64,000 nt of DNA from Pseudomonas sp. FP2335 (GCF_030687535.1 NZ_CP117437.1:2935501-2999500); one strand, 5' to 3'; shown: positions 35,887 through 47,810, counted from the stretch's first letter. Notes: a model not told the origin generated them from the letters alone. Translations and numbers: made by a program.

Positions 35887-37185
35887 TCAAGCGTTGACGG
35901 GCAGTGCTTTTGGCCTGCGATACAGGATCGTTGTCGCTGTGAATCCGCACAACGCTGCAAACATCAGCCAGTAGGCGGGCGACGCCTTGTCACCTGTTAC
36001 CTGCACCAGGATTGTTGATACGGCGGGGGTAAAGCCGCCGAACACAGCCGTCGCCAAACTGAATGCCAGGGAAAACCCTACGACTCGTACGTTCTGAGGC
36101 ATCACCTCGGTCAATGCCGCAACCATCGCGCCGTTGTAAATGCCAAAGAAGAAAGAGAAGTACAGCAGCACAGCGAGCAGTCGTTCGAAACTTGCCGCCG
36201 CGGCCAGCCAATGCATGGCGGGATAGGCGGTGAAGATGCACAGCAAGGAGACCGCCAGCAACAAGGGGCGACGGCCAATGCGATCAGAAATCGTACCGCC
36301 GATGGGCAGCCAGATGAAGTTGCTCAGGCCGACGAAGAGCGTGACCACCAGACTGTCACTGGTACTCAGGTTGAGTACCGACCGGCCGAAAGTCGGGGTA
36401 TAGACGGTAATGAGATAGAACGTGGTGGTGGTCATCGACGCTAACAGACCACCAGCCAGTACCGTGCGCCAGTTGTCCCGCATCGAGCGAAAGACTTCAC
36501 TGGCGCTTGGGTGATGGCTGCGCGCTTTGAATGCATCGGTTTCCTGTAGCGAGCGGCGAATAATGAAGATGAACGGGATAATCAGGCAACCAATGAAGAA
36601 TGGGATACGCCAGCCCCAGGCGGCAACGTCGGCAGCCTCCATGGAGGCGTTAATTGAATAGCCCAACGCAGCCGCAAGAATGATGGCCACTTGTTGGCTG
36701 GCCGACTGCCAACTGGTAAAGAAGCCCCGGCGTCCGGGCGTGGCAATTTCAGCCAGGTACACGGAAACACCACCCATTTCCGCACCCGCGGAGAATCCCT
36801 GCAACAGGCGCCCGAGCAACACCAATATCGGCGCTGCGATGCCTATGCTGGCGTAGCCTGGAACCAAGGCGATCAAGACAGTGCCCGCGGCCATGATCGA
36901 CAGCGTCACGATCAGCCCCTTGCGCCGGCCCACCTTGTCGATGTAAGCGCCCAGCACGATAGCGCCCAGCGGCCGCATCAGAAATCCCGAACCGAATACG
37001 GCGAAGGTCATCATTAACGAGGCGAACTCGCTGGTAGTCGGAAAGAATGTCTGCGAGATGTAAGTTGCATAGAACCCGAACAGGAAGAAGTCGAACTGTT
37101 CGAGAAAATTGCCGCTCGTGACCCGCAGGATGGCGCCCAATTTCGACCCTTTGGATCGAGTGTCTTGAGTTGTTGTTTTCATCAT
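35887..37185 (-). CDS. tcuC: MFS tricarboxylate transporter, TcuC-like
   Basis: A 432-residue major facilitator with twelve predicted helices, of the metabolite:proton symporter type ([56 protein letters not shown]). Following tcuA and tcuB on the same strand 48 bp after tcuB, it matches TcuC, the tricarballylate transporter. Either of two adjacent ATGs (37185, 37182) could be used. Ends facing the island's chemoreceptor across a shared terminator. Confidence 0.88.
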   Translation of the reverse strand: MMKTTTQDTRSKGSKLGAILRVTSGNFLEQFDFFLFGFYATYISQTFFPTTSEFASLMMTFAVFGSGFLMRPLGAIVLGAYIDKVGRRKGLIVTLSIMAAGTVLIALVPGYASIGIAAPILVLLGRLLQGFSAGAEMGGVSVYLAEIATPGRRGFFTSWQSASQQVAIILAAALGYSINASMEAADVAAWGWRIPFFIGCLIIPFIFIIRRSLQETDAFKARSHHPSASEVFRSMRDNWRTVLAGGLLASMTTTTFYLITVYTPTFGRSVLNLSTSDSLVVTLFVGLSNFIWLPIGGTISDRIGRRPLLLAVSLLCIFTAYPAMHWLAAAASFERLLAVLLYFSFFFGIYNGAMVAALTEVMPQNVRVVGFSLAFSLATAVFGGFTPAVSTILVQVTGDKASPAYWLMFAALCGFTATTILYRRPKALPVNA

Positions 37186-37232
37186 GGCTACCGTGGTGAT
37201 CAATATTGTTTTTGGAATGAGTGGTGCTGCGA

Positions 37233-38390
37233 TCAATCGCTTGCGGCGTTAATCGGGTTGGGTTGGCGTTTTTCGATGGAGTACTTGAGCAGCGCGGCGC
37301 TGCGGAAAATGCCATGGGCGAATTTGCTGTAGGGCATGGTCAGGAAAAACGCCATGACCAGGCCGAGATGGATCGCCAGCATCAAGCCCAGGGCAGCGCT
37401 TTCGCGAAACGCCAGGAGTGCCAGGCCGCTGGCGCTGACTAGAAACAGCAGCGCGATAAAGCCACGATCCATGGGCTTCTGGTTTTCGTCGCCGTGCTCA
37501 GGATTGCGACGCAGGTTCAACCACAACAGGCCTGCGGGGCCTATCAGCAGGCCAACTCCACCTGCGATGCCCAGCATCACCGGCAAACTCAGAACGGGGT
37601 AGGGGGCCGACCAGTCCAGCAGGAAATGGTAAAGCGTGGCGACACCGGTGGCGGCGAAGCACAGCATGAAGCCGTAGAAGGTGAAGTGGTGGAAACGCCG
37701 CCGCCACAGGGTGAACTGATCATCGGCGTTATTGCAGCCCTCGCCATGACCTCCGTCCAGGTATTTGAGGCGCGCGACGTTGGCTGTGGCCTCCAGTGCA
37801 GCGGCCGTCTTTTCCTGCGGGGACGCATCCGCCGGTGAAACGTTGCGCCAGAAGCGCCGCACGCCAATCGTCAAGGCAAGTACCGCGAAACCGAAGACCG
37901 CACCGAACATCAGCGCCAGCGTGTTATGCGGGAAGATCCCGTAGAAGTTCCCCCCGGGCATTGCGGTAAACAGATTGCCCATCGCCAACAACGTGAGGCA
38001 CAGGAACAGTGCCAGCCCTGCACCGGATGCCAGCGCCAGAGCCAACCCGTTGCGCCGGTACAACTTGCCCATCACCTGTGGCCAGGCGTACTCGGCATAA
38101 GTGTCGAGACGGACTTTGGCCATGGCCTTGGGCACATTGATTTCGAATTCGTGAGGGGCAGCGTACTGACAGGCATGCAGGCACGCACCGCAGTTATGGC
38201 AAAGGTTCGCCAGGTAGTGGATATCCGCCTGAGAAAACTCCAGACGCCTTGTCATGGCTGGGAATACAGCGCAGAAGCCCTCGCAGTAACGGCAGGCGTT
38301 GCAAACGGTCATTTGTCGCTGAACTTCGCTTTCGTCAAGGTTGAGTACGGGAATCAAATTGCCCGGTGCCTTGGGGTCAAACAGCTGCAT
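37233..38390 (-). CDS. tcuB: TcuB-type iron-sulfur/heme membrane protein
   Basis: A 385-residue protein that reoxidises the flavin of TcuA and passes electrons to the quinone pool. The N-terminal domain carries eight cysteines in two clusters ([11 protein letters not shown] and [11 protein letters not shown]) for two 4Fe-4S centres. The C-terminal part has several membrane helices with histidines suited to b-type heme. Its start overlaps the end of tcuA by 14 bp, indicating translational coupling. Function follows from the characterised Salmonella tricarballylate system. Confidence 0.92.
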   Translation of the reverse strand: MQLFDPKAPGNLIPVLNLDESEVQRQMTVCNACRYCEGFCAVFPAMTRRLEFSQADIHYLANLCHNCGACLHACQYAAPHEFEINVPKAMAKVRLDTYAEYAWPQVMGKLYRRNGLALALASGAGLALFLCLTLLAMGNLFTAMPGGNFYGIFPHNTLALMFGAVFGFAVLALTIGVRRFWRNVSPADASPQEKTAAALEATANVARLKYLDGGHGEGCNNADDQFTLWRRRFHHFTFYGFMLCFAATGVATLYHFLLDWSAPYPVLSLPVMLGIAGGVGLLIGPAGLLWLNLRRNPEHGDENQKPMDRGFIALLFLVSASGLALLAFRESAALGLMLAIHLGLVMAFFLTMPYSKFAHGIFRSAALLKYSIEKRQPNPINAASD

Positions 38391-39828
38391 GTTGGGGCTC
38401 CGTGGAGGAAGGGGTCAGGAAGCCGGCCGCAGCCGCGGCTTGCACACCGGCGATGCGACCGAATGCGGTACCAATGGCCATGCCGATGCCGGCGGTATAG
38501 CCCTTGCCCAATACGTTGCCCGCCATCATTTCTCCTGCGACAAACAGGTTGGGGCTGGGCTTGCCGTTGAAATGAACGGCGGCGGTATCGTCGGTAGCCA
38601 GCCCCAGATAGGTGAAGGTCACGCCTGGCTTAAGTGGGTAGGCGCAGAAGGGGGGCTTTACCAATGGGCGGGCCCAATGGGTTTTGGCGGGTGTCAAACC
38701 TTCGGTGTGGCAGTTGTCCAGCGCGGTGTGGTCGAACGTGCCGACGCGGCAGGCGGCGTTGTATGCCTCGATGGTTTTGACAAATTGCGTCACGGGAAGC
38801 TTCAACTGGCGCGCCAGGTCTTGCAGGGAGTTGGCTTTAGTGCCCGGAAACACCGGAGGCATGAAACGGCCGAGGGCTTGTTGATCGATGATTGAGTAGG
38901 CCTGTTGACCGGGTTGACCCGCCACCAAGCGGCCCCAGATGGCATAGCGCTTGGGCCAGAAATCCTCGCCTTCGTCATAGAAGCGTTCGCCGTCGCGATT
39001 GACCACTACGCCCAGCGATACGCAATCGATACGGGTACAGATACCACCGTCATACAGGGGCGCACGCGCGTCGATGGCCACCATGTGTGCTTGGGTTGGG
39101 TCGCCGATAAAGTCGGCGCCCAGGTTCTGCATGCGTTGAAGCAGCACGCCGGTATTGAAGCGCGTCCCACGAATCAGAAAGTTGTCAGAAGGCCATTCTC
39201 CGCGCTCGTTCTGACCCCAGGCCTCGCGCAGCCACTCGCGGTTCGACTCGAAACCGCCAGCCGCCAGAACGCAGGTCCTGGCCTGGATTCGCTCGGCAGG
39301 CAAACGCTGTCCCTCGACCTCGCGCTCACCGAGATGGGCTGCGACGAATGCTCCGTCCTTCAACTCGATGTCGGTGACTTGAGCGTTGTAGCGGATCTTC
39401 ACGCCCAGCCGCTCGGCGCTGCGGAAGTACGCGTTGACCAAGGCTTTGCCGCCGCCCATGAAAAACGCATTGGTACGCGCAACATGCAGAGCACCGGACA
39501 ACGACGGCTGAAAATGCACACCGTGGGAGCGCATCCAGTCACGGCAGTTCGACGAGGCGCGGATCACAATACGAGCAAGCTTTTCGTTGGTAATCCCGCC
39601 GGTGACCTTCAGCAGATCCTGCCAGTATTCTTCTTCGGGATAGGCATCGACCAATACATCTTGCGGTGCTTCGTGCATGCATCGCAGGTTTCGGGTGTGT
39701 TGCGAGTTGCCGCCGCGCCAGATTTTCGGTGCGCCCTCCAGCAGCAGCACGCTAGCGCCGGCCTCTCGCGCCATCAACGCCGCACACAATGCGGCATTGC
39801 CGCCGCCAATTACTAATACGTCGATCAT
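38377..39828 (-). CDS. tcuA: FAD-dependent tricarballylate dehydrogenase
   Basis: A 483-residue flavoprotein of the fumarate-reductase/succinate-dehydrogenase family that oxidises tricarballylate to cis-aconitate. Motifs: [20 protein letters not shown] (FAD Rossmann), [31 protein letters not shown], and [19 protein letters not shown] at the C-terminus. Three near-tandem starts exist (GTG 39834, ATG 39831, ATG 39828); the last has GAGGAG at the best spacing (5 nt). It overlaps tcuB. The upstream 175 bp holds its promoter, facing away from tcuR on the same strand. Confidence 0.93.
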   Translation of the reverse strand: MIDVLVIGGGNAALCAALMAREAGASVLLLEGAPKIWRGGNSQHTRNLRCMHEAPQDVLVDAYPEEEYWQDLLKVTGGITNEKLARIVIRASSNCRDWMRSHGVHFQPSLSGALHVARTNAFFMGGGKALVNAYFRSAERLGVKIRYNAQVTDIELKDGAFVAAHLGEREVEGQRLPAERIQARTCVLAAGGFESNREWLREAWGQNERGEWPSDNFLIRGTRFNTGVLLQRMQNLGADFIGDPTQAHMVAIDARAPLYDGGICTRIDCVSLGVVVNRDGERFYDEGEDFWPKRYAIWGRLVAGQPGQQAYSIIDQQALGRFMPPVFPGTKANSLQDLARQLKLPVTQFVKTIEAYNAACRVGTFDHTALDNCHTEGLTPAKTHWARPLVKPPFCAYPLKPGVTFTYLGLATDDTAAVHFNGKPSPNLFVAGEMMAGNVLGKGYTAGIGMAIGTAFGRIAGVQAAAAAGFLTPSSTEPQHAAV

Positions 39829-40003
39829 CATCACTCCTCAATCGCAAGGAGGCATGAACGAAGTGCTCCTCGCGAGGGGGGAGAAGGTAGGGCGGTCAGC
39901 GTGTTGCCGAAAGGCGCAAAATCAGTCGAGGTGTTTAGTTTTTATAAAGGCTTTGCTGCGGATCACACCATTATTGGCAGCCGAGAGGAGGAGGGCGCCG
40001 GGA

Positions 40004-40954
40004 TCATGGGGCGACGCCCTCGATCCACGACGCCCCCGGCCATTGTTGATCAACGACCAACTGTCGAGCGACATCCGTAATAACTACCCGCGCCGCCAGC
40101 GCAGCGGGAGCAAGCTCATCATCCGGCAGTGTCGCCAACAGGTTTCGTCGACCTACGTGAGCATCGGATATTTCCACCACTGAAAGTCCCGACTCACCTT
40201 TGAGCGCCGCTGCCGCACCGGGCTGGATGGTCGCAGCATGACCTGCGCGTACGGCGTTCATCAATACGGCAAGACCATCCACTTCCATGATGATGTTGGG
40301 CGCCAACCCCGAACGTTCAAACGCAACCATCAGCGTAGAACGCAAACCGTGTTGCGCGCTCGGCATCACCAGTGGAAGTTGCCCCAGATCCGCCAGTTGC
40401 ATGCGCGTTCCTTGTGGTGCATGGGGCAGGTGCGGTGAACTGATGACAAATAGTTTTTCGTCGAGCAGCGGTGTCACGCTCCAGCGCTTGCCCCCTTCGA
40501 GTTGAAACACAATGGCCAGGTCGATCTGGCGAGCATTGAGTTGCGTGGCCAAATGCCCGGACAGCATCTCGACCAGGTGCAATTGAATATCCGGGTAGCG
40601 CTCTCGCATTGCGTTGATCAATGGCAGGGCAAGCACAGTGGCAGTCGTGGGCGCCATTCCGACGGTGACATAGCCACTCATTCGCCCACGGTGAGCGGCC
40701 AGGATCGCATTTTCGGCTTGCCGCAAACACAGCTGGGCATGGTGCAGGAACGCCATACCAGAGCTGGTCGGCGTGACACCCGTAGTGATGCGATTAAGGA
40801 GACGGGTTGACAGCTCACTTTCAAGTTTCGCGATCTGTTGGCTAAGGGCTGATACGCCGACGTCCAGTTCAAGGGCTGCGCGTCCCAAGCTGCCGTGTTC
40901 GAGGATTTTTACGAAATAGCGCAGTTGTCTTAATTCCAAACGTTGCCGCTCCAC
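40004..40954 (-). CDS. tcuR: LysR-family regulator, TcuR-like
   Basis: A 316-residue LysR regulator starting at GTG 40954: HTH in LRQLRYFVKILEHGSLGRAA...VSALSQQIAKLE and an effector domain (VTVGMAPTTATVLALPL, AFERSGLAPNIIMEVDGLAVLM). It is immediately upstream of tcuA on the same strand, the position of tcuR. It is the second LysR of the island and is clearly different from the one at 27666. Effector presumed tricarballylate or citrate-like. Confidence 0.85.
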   Translation of the reverse strand: MERQRLELRQLRYFVKILEHGSLGRAALELDVGVSALSQQIAKLESELSTRLLNRITTGVTPTSSGMAFLHHAQLCLRQAENAILAAHRGRMSGYVTVGMAPTTATVLALPLINAMRERYPDIQLHLVEMLSGHLATQLNARQIDLAIVFQLEGGKRWSVTPLLDEKLFVISSPHLPHAPQGTRMQLADLGQLPLVMPSAQHGLRSTLMVAFERSGLAPNIIMEVDGLAVLMNAVRAGHAATIQPGAAAALKGESGLSVVEISDAHVGRRNLLATLPDDELAPAALAARVVITDVARQLVVDQQWPGASWIEGVAP

Positions 40955-41073
40955 GTCAAATGATGGTTGGGATGCCGATCGATGGCCACAGGAGGCTCTT
41001 CAGACATTCTACGAATGGCAGCTTTCAAACGGTAACCTGAGGCCAATCAGGCAATGTCATGGGCGGCTCGCGT

Positions 41074-42156
41074 TCACTTATACAAAATCGCTTGATGAAT
41101 ATCCTCCAGTGCCATGATGCGTTGAGCGGCGTTGAGTTTGATGGCTTCCTTGGGCATGCCGAACACCACGCAACTGGCTTCGTCCTGGGCGACTGTCGCG
41201 GCGCCGGCGTCGAGCATTTCTTTGAGTCCGCGCGCGCCGTCGTCGCCCATGCCCGTCATGATGATGCCGGTGGCGTTCCTGCCCGCAAACCGGGCCACCG
41301 AGCGAAACAGCACATCCACCGAAGGGCGATGCCTGTTAACCAGCGGTCCGTCGATAACCTGGGCGTGATAATAGGCACCACTGCGGGTGACCATCAGGTG
41401 CTTGCCGCCAGGCGCGATGAGGGCCAGGCCCGGCAGGATGCGGTCGTTGTTGCGCGCCTCGCGCACTTCGAGCTCGCAGACGCTGTTGAGACGCTCGGCG
41501 AACGAAGCGGTGAACTTCTCAGGCATGTGCTGCACGATCACTATACCTGGGCACACCCGCGGCAGTGCGGTCAGCACCGCTTCCAGCGCTTGGGTGCCGC
41601 CGGTGGAGGTGCCGATGGCGACGATACGCTCGGTGGTCTGAGCCATCGCATGGCCATTGCCGGCGGGCAGGATCGCATCCGCACTGAGCTTGCTGGCCGG
41701 AGGCGTTGATGGCGCCGGCCTGGCGCTGCGCCTGCCCAGGTTCCTGACGTTGGAATTCGCGGCAGCACGGATGGCGGCCACCAACTCGGCTGCCGATTCG
41801 ATCAGGAAGTTCTTCAACCCCGTACTCGGCTTGGTGATGATTTCCACAGCGCCCGCCGACAGCGCCTGCAGCGAGGTTTCCGCGCCTTTCTGCGTCAGCG
41901 AGGAACAGATCACCACCGGCGTAGGCCGCTCACTCATGATTTTCTTGAGAAACGTGATGCCGTCCATGCGCGGCATTTCTACGTCCAGCACGATCACGTC
42001 CGGCCATTCCCGCGAGAGTTTATCCATGGCAAAAATCGGGTCGGAGGCAGCGCCCATCACGTGAATATCTGGCGTATCGCTAAGAATCGCCTGCAGTACC
42101 TGGCGCACCACGGCCGAGTCATCGACCAGCAGTACACTGATTTTTTTGGTAGGCAT
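41074..42156 (-). CDS. cheB: Chemotaxis protein-glutamate methylesterase CheB
   Basis: A 360-residue CheB. The receiver domain has VVDDSA-type LLVDDSAVV and phospho-Asp in [12 protein letters not shown]. The C-terminal methylesterase has the catalytic Ser in [11 protein letters not shown], His in [17 protein letters not shown] and Asp in [11 protein letters not shown]. It demethylates (and deamidates) chemoreceptors for adaptation. It is last in the nine-gene che operon and overlaps cheD by 38 bp, an unusually long coupled overlap. Confidence 0.96.
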   Translation of the reverse strand: MPTKKISVLLVDDSAVVRQVLQAILSDTPDIHVMGAASDPIFAMDKLSREWPDVIVLDVEMPRMDGITFLKKIMSERPTPVVICSSLTQKGAETSLQALSAGAVEIITKPSTGLKNFLIESAAELVAAIRAAANSNVRNLGRRSARPAPSTPPASKLSADAILPAGNGHAMAQTTERIVAIGTSTGGTQALEAVLTALPRVCPGIVIVQHMPEKFTASFAERLNSVCELEVREARNNDRILPGLALIAPGGKHLMVTRSGAYYHAQVIDGPLVNRHRPSVDVLFRSVARFAGRNATGIIMTGMGDDGARGLKEMLDAGAATVAQDEASCVVFGMPKEAIKLNAAQRIMALEDIHQAILYK

Positions 42157-42652
42157 CTTCTTGAAGTGTTCCCATTGGTTGGTGCCGAACCCAGACGTTG
42201 CCGTTCCATAGGTCGAACATGATCGTGCGGTAACCGGTACTGCCCATGTCCTGGGCCGTCAGGTGCAGGTGATGGCGCTCGGCCAGGGCCAGCGCTGCGC
42301 GGATATTCTGGCTGGCCACGTTCTGCGCCGGCAGTTGGCGCCGCAGGTTGGGAAACATCTCGCCGCCGCCGAACAACTTGACTTGGTAATCGAGTGCCTG
42401 GGTGCCATTCGCCTGGGCGTGGCGCAGCAGCAGTTCCAGAGCTTCGTCGGCATATCTGCCGTCCAGGCACTGATGATTGCGCAAGCGCCCCGGCAGCATG
42501 AAGTGGCACATGCCGCCAATCAGTCGTTGCGGGTGCCAAAAGGTGATCGCCACGCAGGAACCGAGCAAGGTCCGCAGGCGCGTCGGTCGCGTCGAAAAAC
42601 ACACCTGGCCAGGTGCCAATACTACTTCGGCTGCACCGATAGGCTTTTTCAT
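42119..42652 (-). CDS. cheD: Chemoreceptor glutamine deamidase CheD
   Basis: A 177-residue CheD. The catalytic Cys is in [11 protein letters not shown] and the His in [20 protein letters not shown] is the family's central motif. It deamidates receptor glutamines. Start overlaps the cheR stop as ATGA; the end overlaps cheB by 38 bp. Confidence 0.95.
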   Translation of the reverse strand: MKKPIGAAEVVLAPGQVCFSTRPTRLRTLLGSCVAITFWHPQRLIGGMCHFMLPGRLRNHQCLDGRYADEALELLLRHAQANGTQALDYQVKLFGGGEMFPNLRRQLPAQNVASQNIRAALALAERHHLHLTAQDMGSTGYRTIMFDLWNGNVWVRHQPMGTLQEDAYQKNQCTAGR

Positions 42653-43458
42653 GGCTTGCGGTAAATCGACGGTGCCACCAGCTTCAAGGTGTCATTGACA
42701 CCGTGGAGGCTTTCCGAGTGACTGATGATCAAATAACCGCCGGGTTTGAGCAGCGGCAGCAGGCGTGCGACCACTTGGCGCTTGGTCTGCTGATCGAAAT
42801 AAATCATCACGTTGCGTAGGAAGATCACCTCGAACTCCCCCAGGGCAGGCAACGCCTCGTTAAGGTTGACCTGGACAAAATTGACGCGGCTACGCAAAGC
42901 CTTGTCGATCAGGAAGGTGCCCGCCTGGCGGCCAATGCCCTTGAGGCAATACTTGGCCAGCAGCGGCTGGGGCAATGTCTCGGTGCGCTCCATGGAGTAA
43001 TGGCCCGTGCGCGCCTTGGCCAGCACTTGGGTGCTGATGTCCGAGCCGGTCACTTCCCAAGGCGTGGTGCCGAGGCTTTCGGCCAGGGTCATCGCCAGGC
43101 TGTAGGGCTCTTCGCCCGAGGAACTGGCCGCGCTCCACACGCGAAACACTTTGCTCGGCGCGGCGTGGGGCAGTACCTGCTGACGCAGGAATTCGAAGTG
43201 CTTGGGCTCGCGGAAAAAATACGTTTCGTTGGTGGTCAATAAATCCAGCGCAACCTGCAGTTCGCCCTTGCGCTGGTCATTCATGATCAGCTTGAAATAC
43301 TCACTATAGCTCTGCAGTTCATAGTGCTTGAGGCGCTTGAACAGGCGCCCGGCCACCAACGCTTTCTTGGTTGGCGAAAGGTTGATCCCGGCCGCGCGGT
43401 ACAGCCAGCTCTGGAACTGACCGAATTCACGATCATCGATGCAAGCGTTGTCTGGCAT
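42649..43458 (-). CDS. cheR: Chemotaxis protein methyltransferase CheR
   Basis: A 269-residue SAM-dependent methyltransferase. Motifs: NETYFFREPKHFEFLR, WSAASSSGEEPYSLAM (SAM binding), LRNVMIYFD and a C-terminal GGYLIISHSESL. ATG 43458 (MPDNACID) is chosen; an earlier in-frame ATG would overlap cheW and add an Arg/Pro-rich stretch. No C-terminal extension or pentapeptide-binding insert is obvious. Confidence 0.95.
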   Translation of the reverse strand: MPDNACIDDREFGQFQSWLYRAAGINLSPTKKALVAGRLFKRLKHYELQSYSEYFKLIMNDQRKGELQVALDLLTTNETYFFREPKHFEFLRQQVLPHAAPSKVFRVWSAASSSGEEPYSLAMTLAESLGTTPWEVTGSDISTQVLAKARTGHYSMERTETLPQPLLAKYCLKGIGRQAGTFLIDKALRSRVNFVQVNLNEALPALGEFEVIFLRNVMIYFDQQTKRQVVARLLPLLKPGGYLIISHSESLHGVNDTLKLVAPSIYRKP

Positions 43459-43468
43459 GGTCGGGGCC

Positions 43469-44008
43469 TCAACGCGGGTCGAGGTCGAGGGGCGGCGCCT
43501 GGCCGGCCTCGGCGAGGCTAGACATCTCATCGATGGACAACACCTTGTTCACCTCCAGCACGATCACGAACTTGCCGTCGACTTTGGCCATGCCACTGAT
43601 GAAATCGGCACGAATTCGCGCGCCGAAGTTCGGTGGCGGCTCGATCTGCGTGACCGGGATCTCCCGCACCGCAGACACCGTATCGACCAGCAGCCCGATA
43701 TCCTGGGGCTGGCCATCGTCGGTACTCGCTTCGATGATGATCACGCAGGAGCGTCGGGTGATCGCCGAGTTGGCCCGCCCAAACCGAGCGGATAAATCCA
43801 CCACCGGTACCACCGCGCCGCGCAGGTTGATCACCCCGCGCACGAAAGCCGGCATCATCGGCACCACCGTCAGGCTGCCGTATTCGATAATTTCCTTGAT
43901 CCCCAGAATGCCGATGGCAAACATTTCGCCGCCAAGCATGAAGGTCAGGTACTGCGCATCCTCATCTACCGCCACAGCGGTCTGCCGAGTCGTCATTACT
44001 GCGCCCAT
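43469..44008 (-). CDS. cheW: Chemotaxis scaffold protein CheW
   Basis: A 179-residue CheW with the SH3-like core (YLTFMLGGEMFAIGILGIKEII, GVINLRGAVVPVVDL, GLLVDTVSAVREI). It couples the MCPs of this operon to CheA. GGGAGAG precedes ATG 44008 by about 5 nt. A short acidic and proline-containing tail extends past the usual end. Confidence 0.95.
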   Translation of the reverse strand: MGAVMTTRQTAVAVDEDAQYLTFMLGGEMFAIGILGIKEIIEYGSLTVVPMMPAFVRGVINLRGAVVPVVDLSARFGRANSAITRRSCVIIIEASTDDGQPQDIGLLVDTVSAVREIPVTQIEPPPNFGARIRADFISGMAKVDGKFVIVLEVNKVLSIDEMSSLAEAGQAPPLDLDPR

Positions 44009-44044
44009 ATCACTCTCCCTAGTAGGCCCACCTTGATCGTGCGA

Positions 44045-45703
44045 TCAGAAGCGGGTGAAATCCGCTTCGTCCGGGGCACTGGCCATGGTGTAGGCGAATG
44101 CCTTGCGCGGTGCCTGTGGTTTGGGCTGTGGCTGCTGGCGGTTAGGCTTGCTGCCGGGGCTGTCCACGCTGCTGCTTTGAACCGCGGCCTTGGGCGCCGA
44201 ATCCAGCACGAAGAAGCTCATGGCCTGTTGCAGTTGCTCGGCCTGGCTGCTCATTTCTTCGGCCGTGGCCGCCAGTTCCTCGCTGCTCGAGGCATTTTGC
44301 TGGGTCACCTGGTTGAGCTGGGTCATCGCTGTGTTGATCTGCGCGACTCCGGCCGCCTGTTCCTCGGACGCGGCGCTGATTTCCTGCACAAGGTCGGACG
44401 TCTTGTTGATGGAAGGCACCATTTCGTCGAGCAACTTGCCGGCTTTCTCGGCCATGTCCACGCTGCTGGAGGACAGCTCACCGATTTCCTGGGCGGCTAC
44501 CTGGCTGCGTTCAGCCAGCTTGCGCACTTCGGCGGCGACCACTGCGAAACCCTTGCCATGCTCGCCGGCCCGGGCGGCCTCGATGGCGGCATTGAGTGCA
44601 AGGAGATTGGTCTGGTAGGCGATGTCATCAATGATGCTGATGCGCTGGGCGATTTTCTTCATCGCCACCACCGTCTGCTGTACCGATTCGCCGCCCTCGG
44701 TGGCTTCCTTGGCGGCCTTGCTGGCCATGCCATCGGTGACCTTGGCGTTTTCGGTGTTCTGGTTGATGCTGGCGCTCATCTGCTCCACCGACGCACTGGT
44801 TTCCTCGACGCTGGCGGCCTGTTCACTGGTGGCCTGGCTCATCGATTGCGCGGTGGCGCTGACCTCCTCGGAGGCGCTGGCCAGGTTATCGGCGGCATTG
44901 CGCACTTCACCGATGATATGTGCCAGCTTGCCTACCATGTTGCGCATGGCGTTGAGCACCATGCCGGTTTCATCTTTGCCACCGGGCTCGATGTGTGCGT
45001 TGAGGTTGCCTTCAGCCAATTGCTCGGCAGCGCTCGCGGCCTGGCGCAACGGGCGGGAAATGATCCGTGCGATGAATACCGCCAGGCCCAGGCCGATCAG
45101 CAGGGCCGCGACCAGTACCGCGATGATTGACACACGTGCGCTTTCATACAGCGCCGAGCCTTTGTCGCCGGCGGCGCTCGCCCCGGCGTCGTTGAACTCG
45201 ACCATTTTCTGCAGCCGAGCGGTCACCTCATCGAAATACCCCCTGGATTCTCCCCTGAGCAAACCGCTCGCCTGGGCGTTCTGGTTCTGGCGAGAAAACT
45301 CAAGCACCTGCTTGCTGCTTGCAAGGTAGGCGTCCCAAGCGCTTTTGACGCTGGTCAGGAGTTGACGGTCTTCATCGTTGGACAGCAATTGCTCGTAGGT
45401 GCCCATGCGGGTTTCGAACTGCTGGCGCGCTTCGGTGGCTTCGTGTTCGGCCTGGACCTTTTCCTCGGGAATTTCGGTAGCGATGTGGCGGTTTTCTTTC
45501 AAACGGTAGTTGGCGGCAAAAAAACGCATGCCGGCGGCTGCGCGCATGGAGGGCATCCAGTTGCCCTTGATGTCCTGGGCCGCATGGTTGACCTCACCGA
45601 GCTGGTGGATGGCGAAGCCGCCCATCGCCCCGGTGAGCACCAGGACCAGCAGGAACGAGCTGATCAACTTGGTGGAAATCTTAAGATCGTAGAACCATTT
45701 CAT
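44045..45703 (-). CDS. Methyl-accepting chemotaxis protein, four-helix-bundle type
   Basis: A 552-residue transmembrane chemoreceptor inside the che operon. First helix about residues 10-32, a periplasmic 4HB_MCP domain (about 33-190), second helix ([20 protein letters not shown]), HAMP, and a signalling domain with [20 protein letters not shown] and [21 protein letters not shown] lies 7 nt upstream of ATG 45703. The last 60 residues are a Pro/Gln/Ser-rich linker ([14 protein letters not shown]) ending DEADFTRF, which may be a tether ending in a CheR/CheB docking tail, though it is not the classic NWETF. Confidence 0.94.
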   Translation of the reverse strand: MKWFYDLKISTKLISSFLLVLVLTGAMGGFAIHQLGEVNHAAQDIKGNWMPSMRAAAGMRFFAANYRLKENRHIATEIPEEKVQAEHEATEARQQFETRMGTYEQLLSNDEDRQLLTSVKSAWDAYLASSKQVLEFSRQNQNAQASGLLRGESRGYFDEVTARLQKMVEFNDAGASAAGDKGSALYESARVSIIAVLVAALLIGLGLAVFIARIISRPLRQAASAAEQLAEGNLNAHIEPGGKDETGMVLNAMRNMVGKLAHIIGEVRNAADNLASASEEVSATAQSMSQATSEQAASVEETSASVEQMSASINQNTENAKVTDGMASKAAKEATEGGESVQQTVVAMKKIAQRISIIDDIAYQTNLLALNAAIEAARAGEHGKGFAVVAAEVRKLAERSQVAAQEIGELSSSSVDMAEKAGKLLDEMVPSINKTSDLVQEISAASEEQAAGVAQINTAMTQLNQVTQQNASSSEELAATAEEMSSQAEQLQQAMSFFVLDSAPKAAVQSSSVDSPGSKPNRQQPQPKPQAPRKAFAYTMASAPDEADFTRF

Positions 45704-45732
45704 TGGGGAACCTCCATGGAATTGCAAATGCG

Positions 45733-47769
45733 TCAGCGGGCAACGACCGTTGGCGACTGAGGCGCCGGGGTTGTGCGGGCTTCCAGTTGTACGATTTGGT
45801 TGAGCAGTACCGGTACATCCAGAATCAAGGCCACCGCGCCGCTGCCCAATATGGTCGAGCCGCTGATGCCGCGCAGTGCGCCGAACAACTTGCCCAGGGG
45901 TTTGATCACGGTCTGGAACTCGCCGAGCAGGTCATCGACCACCAGCCCGGCCTTATGCTCGGCATTGCGCACTACCACTACATTCTGACGTCGGGCGACC
46001 GGGCCTTCGTGATTGAAGTGATCGCGCAGGTGCACCAGTGGCAACACTTCGCCACGCAGGTCCAGATATCCCGTGTCACGGCTGGACTGGCGCAGGTCTT
46101 CATCCAGCTCGATACACTCCTGGACCATGTCCAGCGGAATCACATAGGTGGATTGGTCGATGCCGACCATGAACCCATTGATGATCGCCAGGGTCAGCGG
46201 CAAGCGAATGCGCACCACGGTGCCCTTGCCGGGGCGGCTGTCGAGGTCGACGGTGCCGCGCAACAAAGTGATATTGCGCTTGACCACGTCCATGCCGACG
46301 CCGCGCCCGGACAGGTTGGTCACGGCCTCGGCGGTGGAGAAACCCGCTTCGAAGATCAGGTTATAGATCTCCTGGTCGGTGAGCAGCGCACCACTGGCCA
46401 CCAGCCCGCGTTCCTGGGCCTTCTGCAAGATGCGGTCGCGGTTGAGCCCGGCACCGTCGTCGGCGATCTCAATGACGATGCTCCCCGAGTCATGGTAGGC
46501 ATTGAGGCTCAGATAGCCCTTCGCCGACTTGCCGGCCGCACGCCGCGCATCGGCGCTTTCGATACCGTGGTCCATGGCATTGCGCAATAGATGCATCAGC
46601 GGGTCGCCGATCTTCTCGACCACGGTCTTGTCCAGTTCGGTTTCCGCACCGCTGATGATCAGTTCGATGTCCTTGCCCAGTTCCTGGCTGATATCGCGCA
46701 CCACGCGGCGGAAGCGGTTGAACGTGTCGCCGATGGGGATCATGCGCAAGTGCAGGGCGCCATCGAGGATCTCTTCCACCAGCCCCGAGACCGTCGAAGC
46801 CGCCTCTTGCAACGGGTCATTGTTAGAGGAGCGGGCCAGCAGGTTAGCGCCGGCGCTGGCGATCACCAACTCGCCGACCAGATTGATCAACTCGTCGAGC
46901 TTGTCGGCGTTGACGCGCACGTAATTGCCGTCGCGGGTCTTCACCTCACTGGGCGCCGGACGCGGCGATGCTGCTGGCATCAAGGCGGGCTCGGCCTGGG
47001 TGACCAGGTCGCGAGCGATGGCCGCCGTGCCCTCAGGCGCTTCGTCTACGGCGCTGATCTGCACTTCACAGTCATCACGCACAAAGTCGAATACCTCCTT
47101 GAGGGTGGCGTGGCTGGCCGTCGAGCGCAGGTCAATCTCGAAGCCCAGATAGCAGCTTTCCGGGTCCCAGCTGGCGGCGGGCGGAATGTGCTGAGTCAAG
47201 GTGGTGACCTGCAACAGCGTGCCCAGGGTGTCGAGGTAACGCAGGAACGACAACGGGTCCATGCCGTTGCGGAAGACATCCACGCCGAAGCGCAGGTCAA
47301 TATGCCAAAGCACTTCCACCGCCGCGTCGTCGCCCACCTCAGCGGTGTCGACGCTGACAGCGGTGGTTGGCAGCGGCGAATAGGCACTCAGTGCCTCGCG
47401 CAATGCCTCACCGCGCTCCAGCGCGGCGGGCGTCGGCGTCTCACCGCGGTCGGCGACCACTTCGATCAATTCGAGCATGTGGTCACCGCACTTGAGCAGC
47501 AGTGCGATCAAAGCGGCGTCCACCGCCACACTGCCTTCGCGCAGGTGGTCGAGCACGTTTTCGACGATATGCGTGAACCCCACGATCGACGCCAGACCGA
47601 ATAGGCCCGCCGAACCCTTGATGGTGTGGGCGGCGCGGAAAATCGCGCCAATGGCATCCTGGTCGGCGGGCTCGCTTTCCAATTGCAGCAGGGATTGCTC
47701 CATGTCCTGCAACAGCTCGCGTGCCTCAACGATAAATGTCTGCTGTGCCTGATCGAGATTGATGCTCAC
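45733..47769 (-). CDS. cheA: Chemotaxis histidine kinase CheA
   Basis: A 678-residue CheA. Hpt domain with phospho-His48 ([14 protein letters not shown]), a linker/P2-like region (about 135-265), dimerisation domain ([20 protein letters not shown]), HATPase ([36 protein letters not shown]), and a C-terminal CheW-like domain ([17 protein letters not shown]). It phosphorylates the operon's CheY and CheB. Starts 42 bp after the STAS gene. Confidence 0.96.
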   Translation of the reverse strand: MSINLDQAQQTFIVEARELLQDMEQSLLQLESEPADQDAIGAIFRAAHTIKGSAGLFGLASIVGFTHIVENVLDHLREGSVAVDAALIALLLKCGDHMLELIEVVADRGETPTPAALERGEALREALSAYSPLPTTAVSVDTAEVGDDAAVEVLWHIDLRFGVDVFRNGMDPLSFLRYLDTLGTLLQVTTLTQHIPPAASWDPESCYLGFEIDLRSTASHATLKEVFDFVRDDCEVQISAVDEAPEGTAAIARDLVTQAEPALMPAASPRPAPSEVKTRDGNYVRVNADKLDELINLVGELVIASAGANLLARSSNNDPLQEAASTVSGLVEEILDGALHLRMIPIGDTFNRFRRVVRDISQELGKDIELIISGAETELDKTVVEKIGDPLMHLLRNAMDHGIESADARRAAGKSAKGYLSLNAYHDSGSIVIEIADDGAGLNRDRILQKAQERGLVASGALLTDQEIYNLIFEAGFSTAEAVTNLSGRGVGMDVVKRNITLLRGTVDLDSRPGKGTVVRIRLPLTLAIINGFMVGIDQSTYVIPLDMVQECIELDEDLRQSSRDTGYLDLRGEVLPLVHLRDHFNHEGPVARRQNVVVVRNAEHKAGLVVDDLLGEFQTVIKPLGKLFGALRGISGSTILGSGAVALILDVPVLLNQIVQLEARTTPAPQSPTVVAR

Positions 47770-47810
47770 CGGACCTTTCCTTGTCGATCAAAAAACGTGG
47801 GAAGCGCTGA

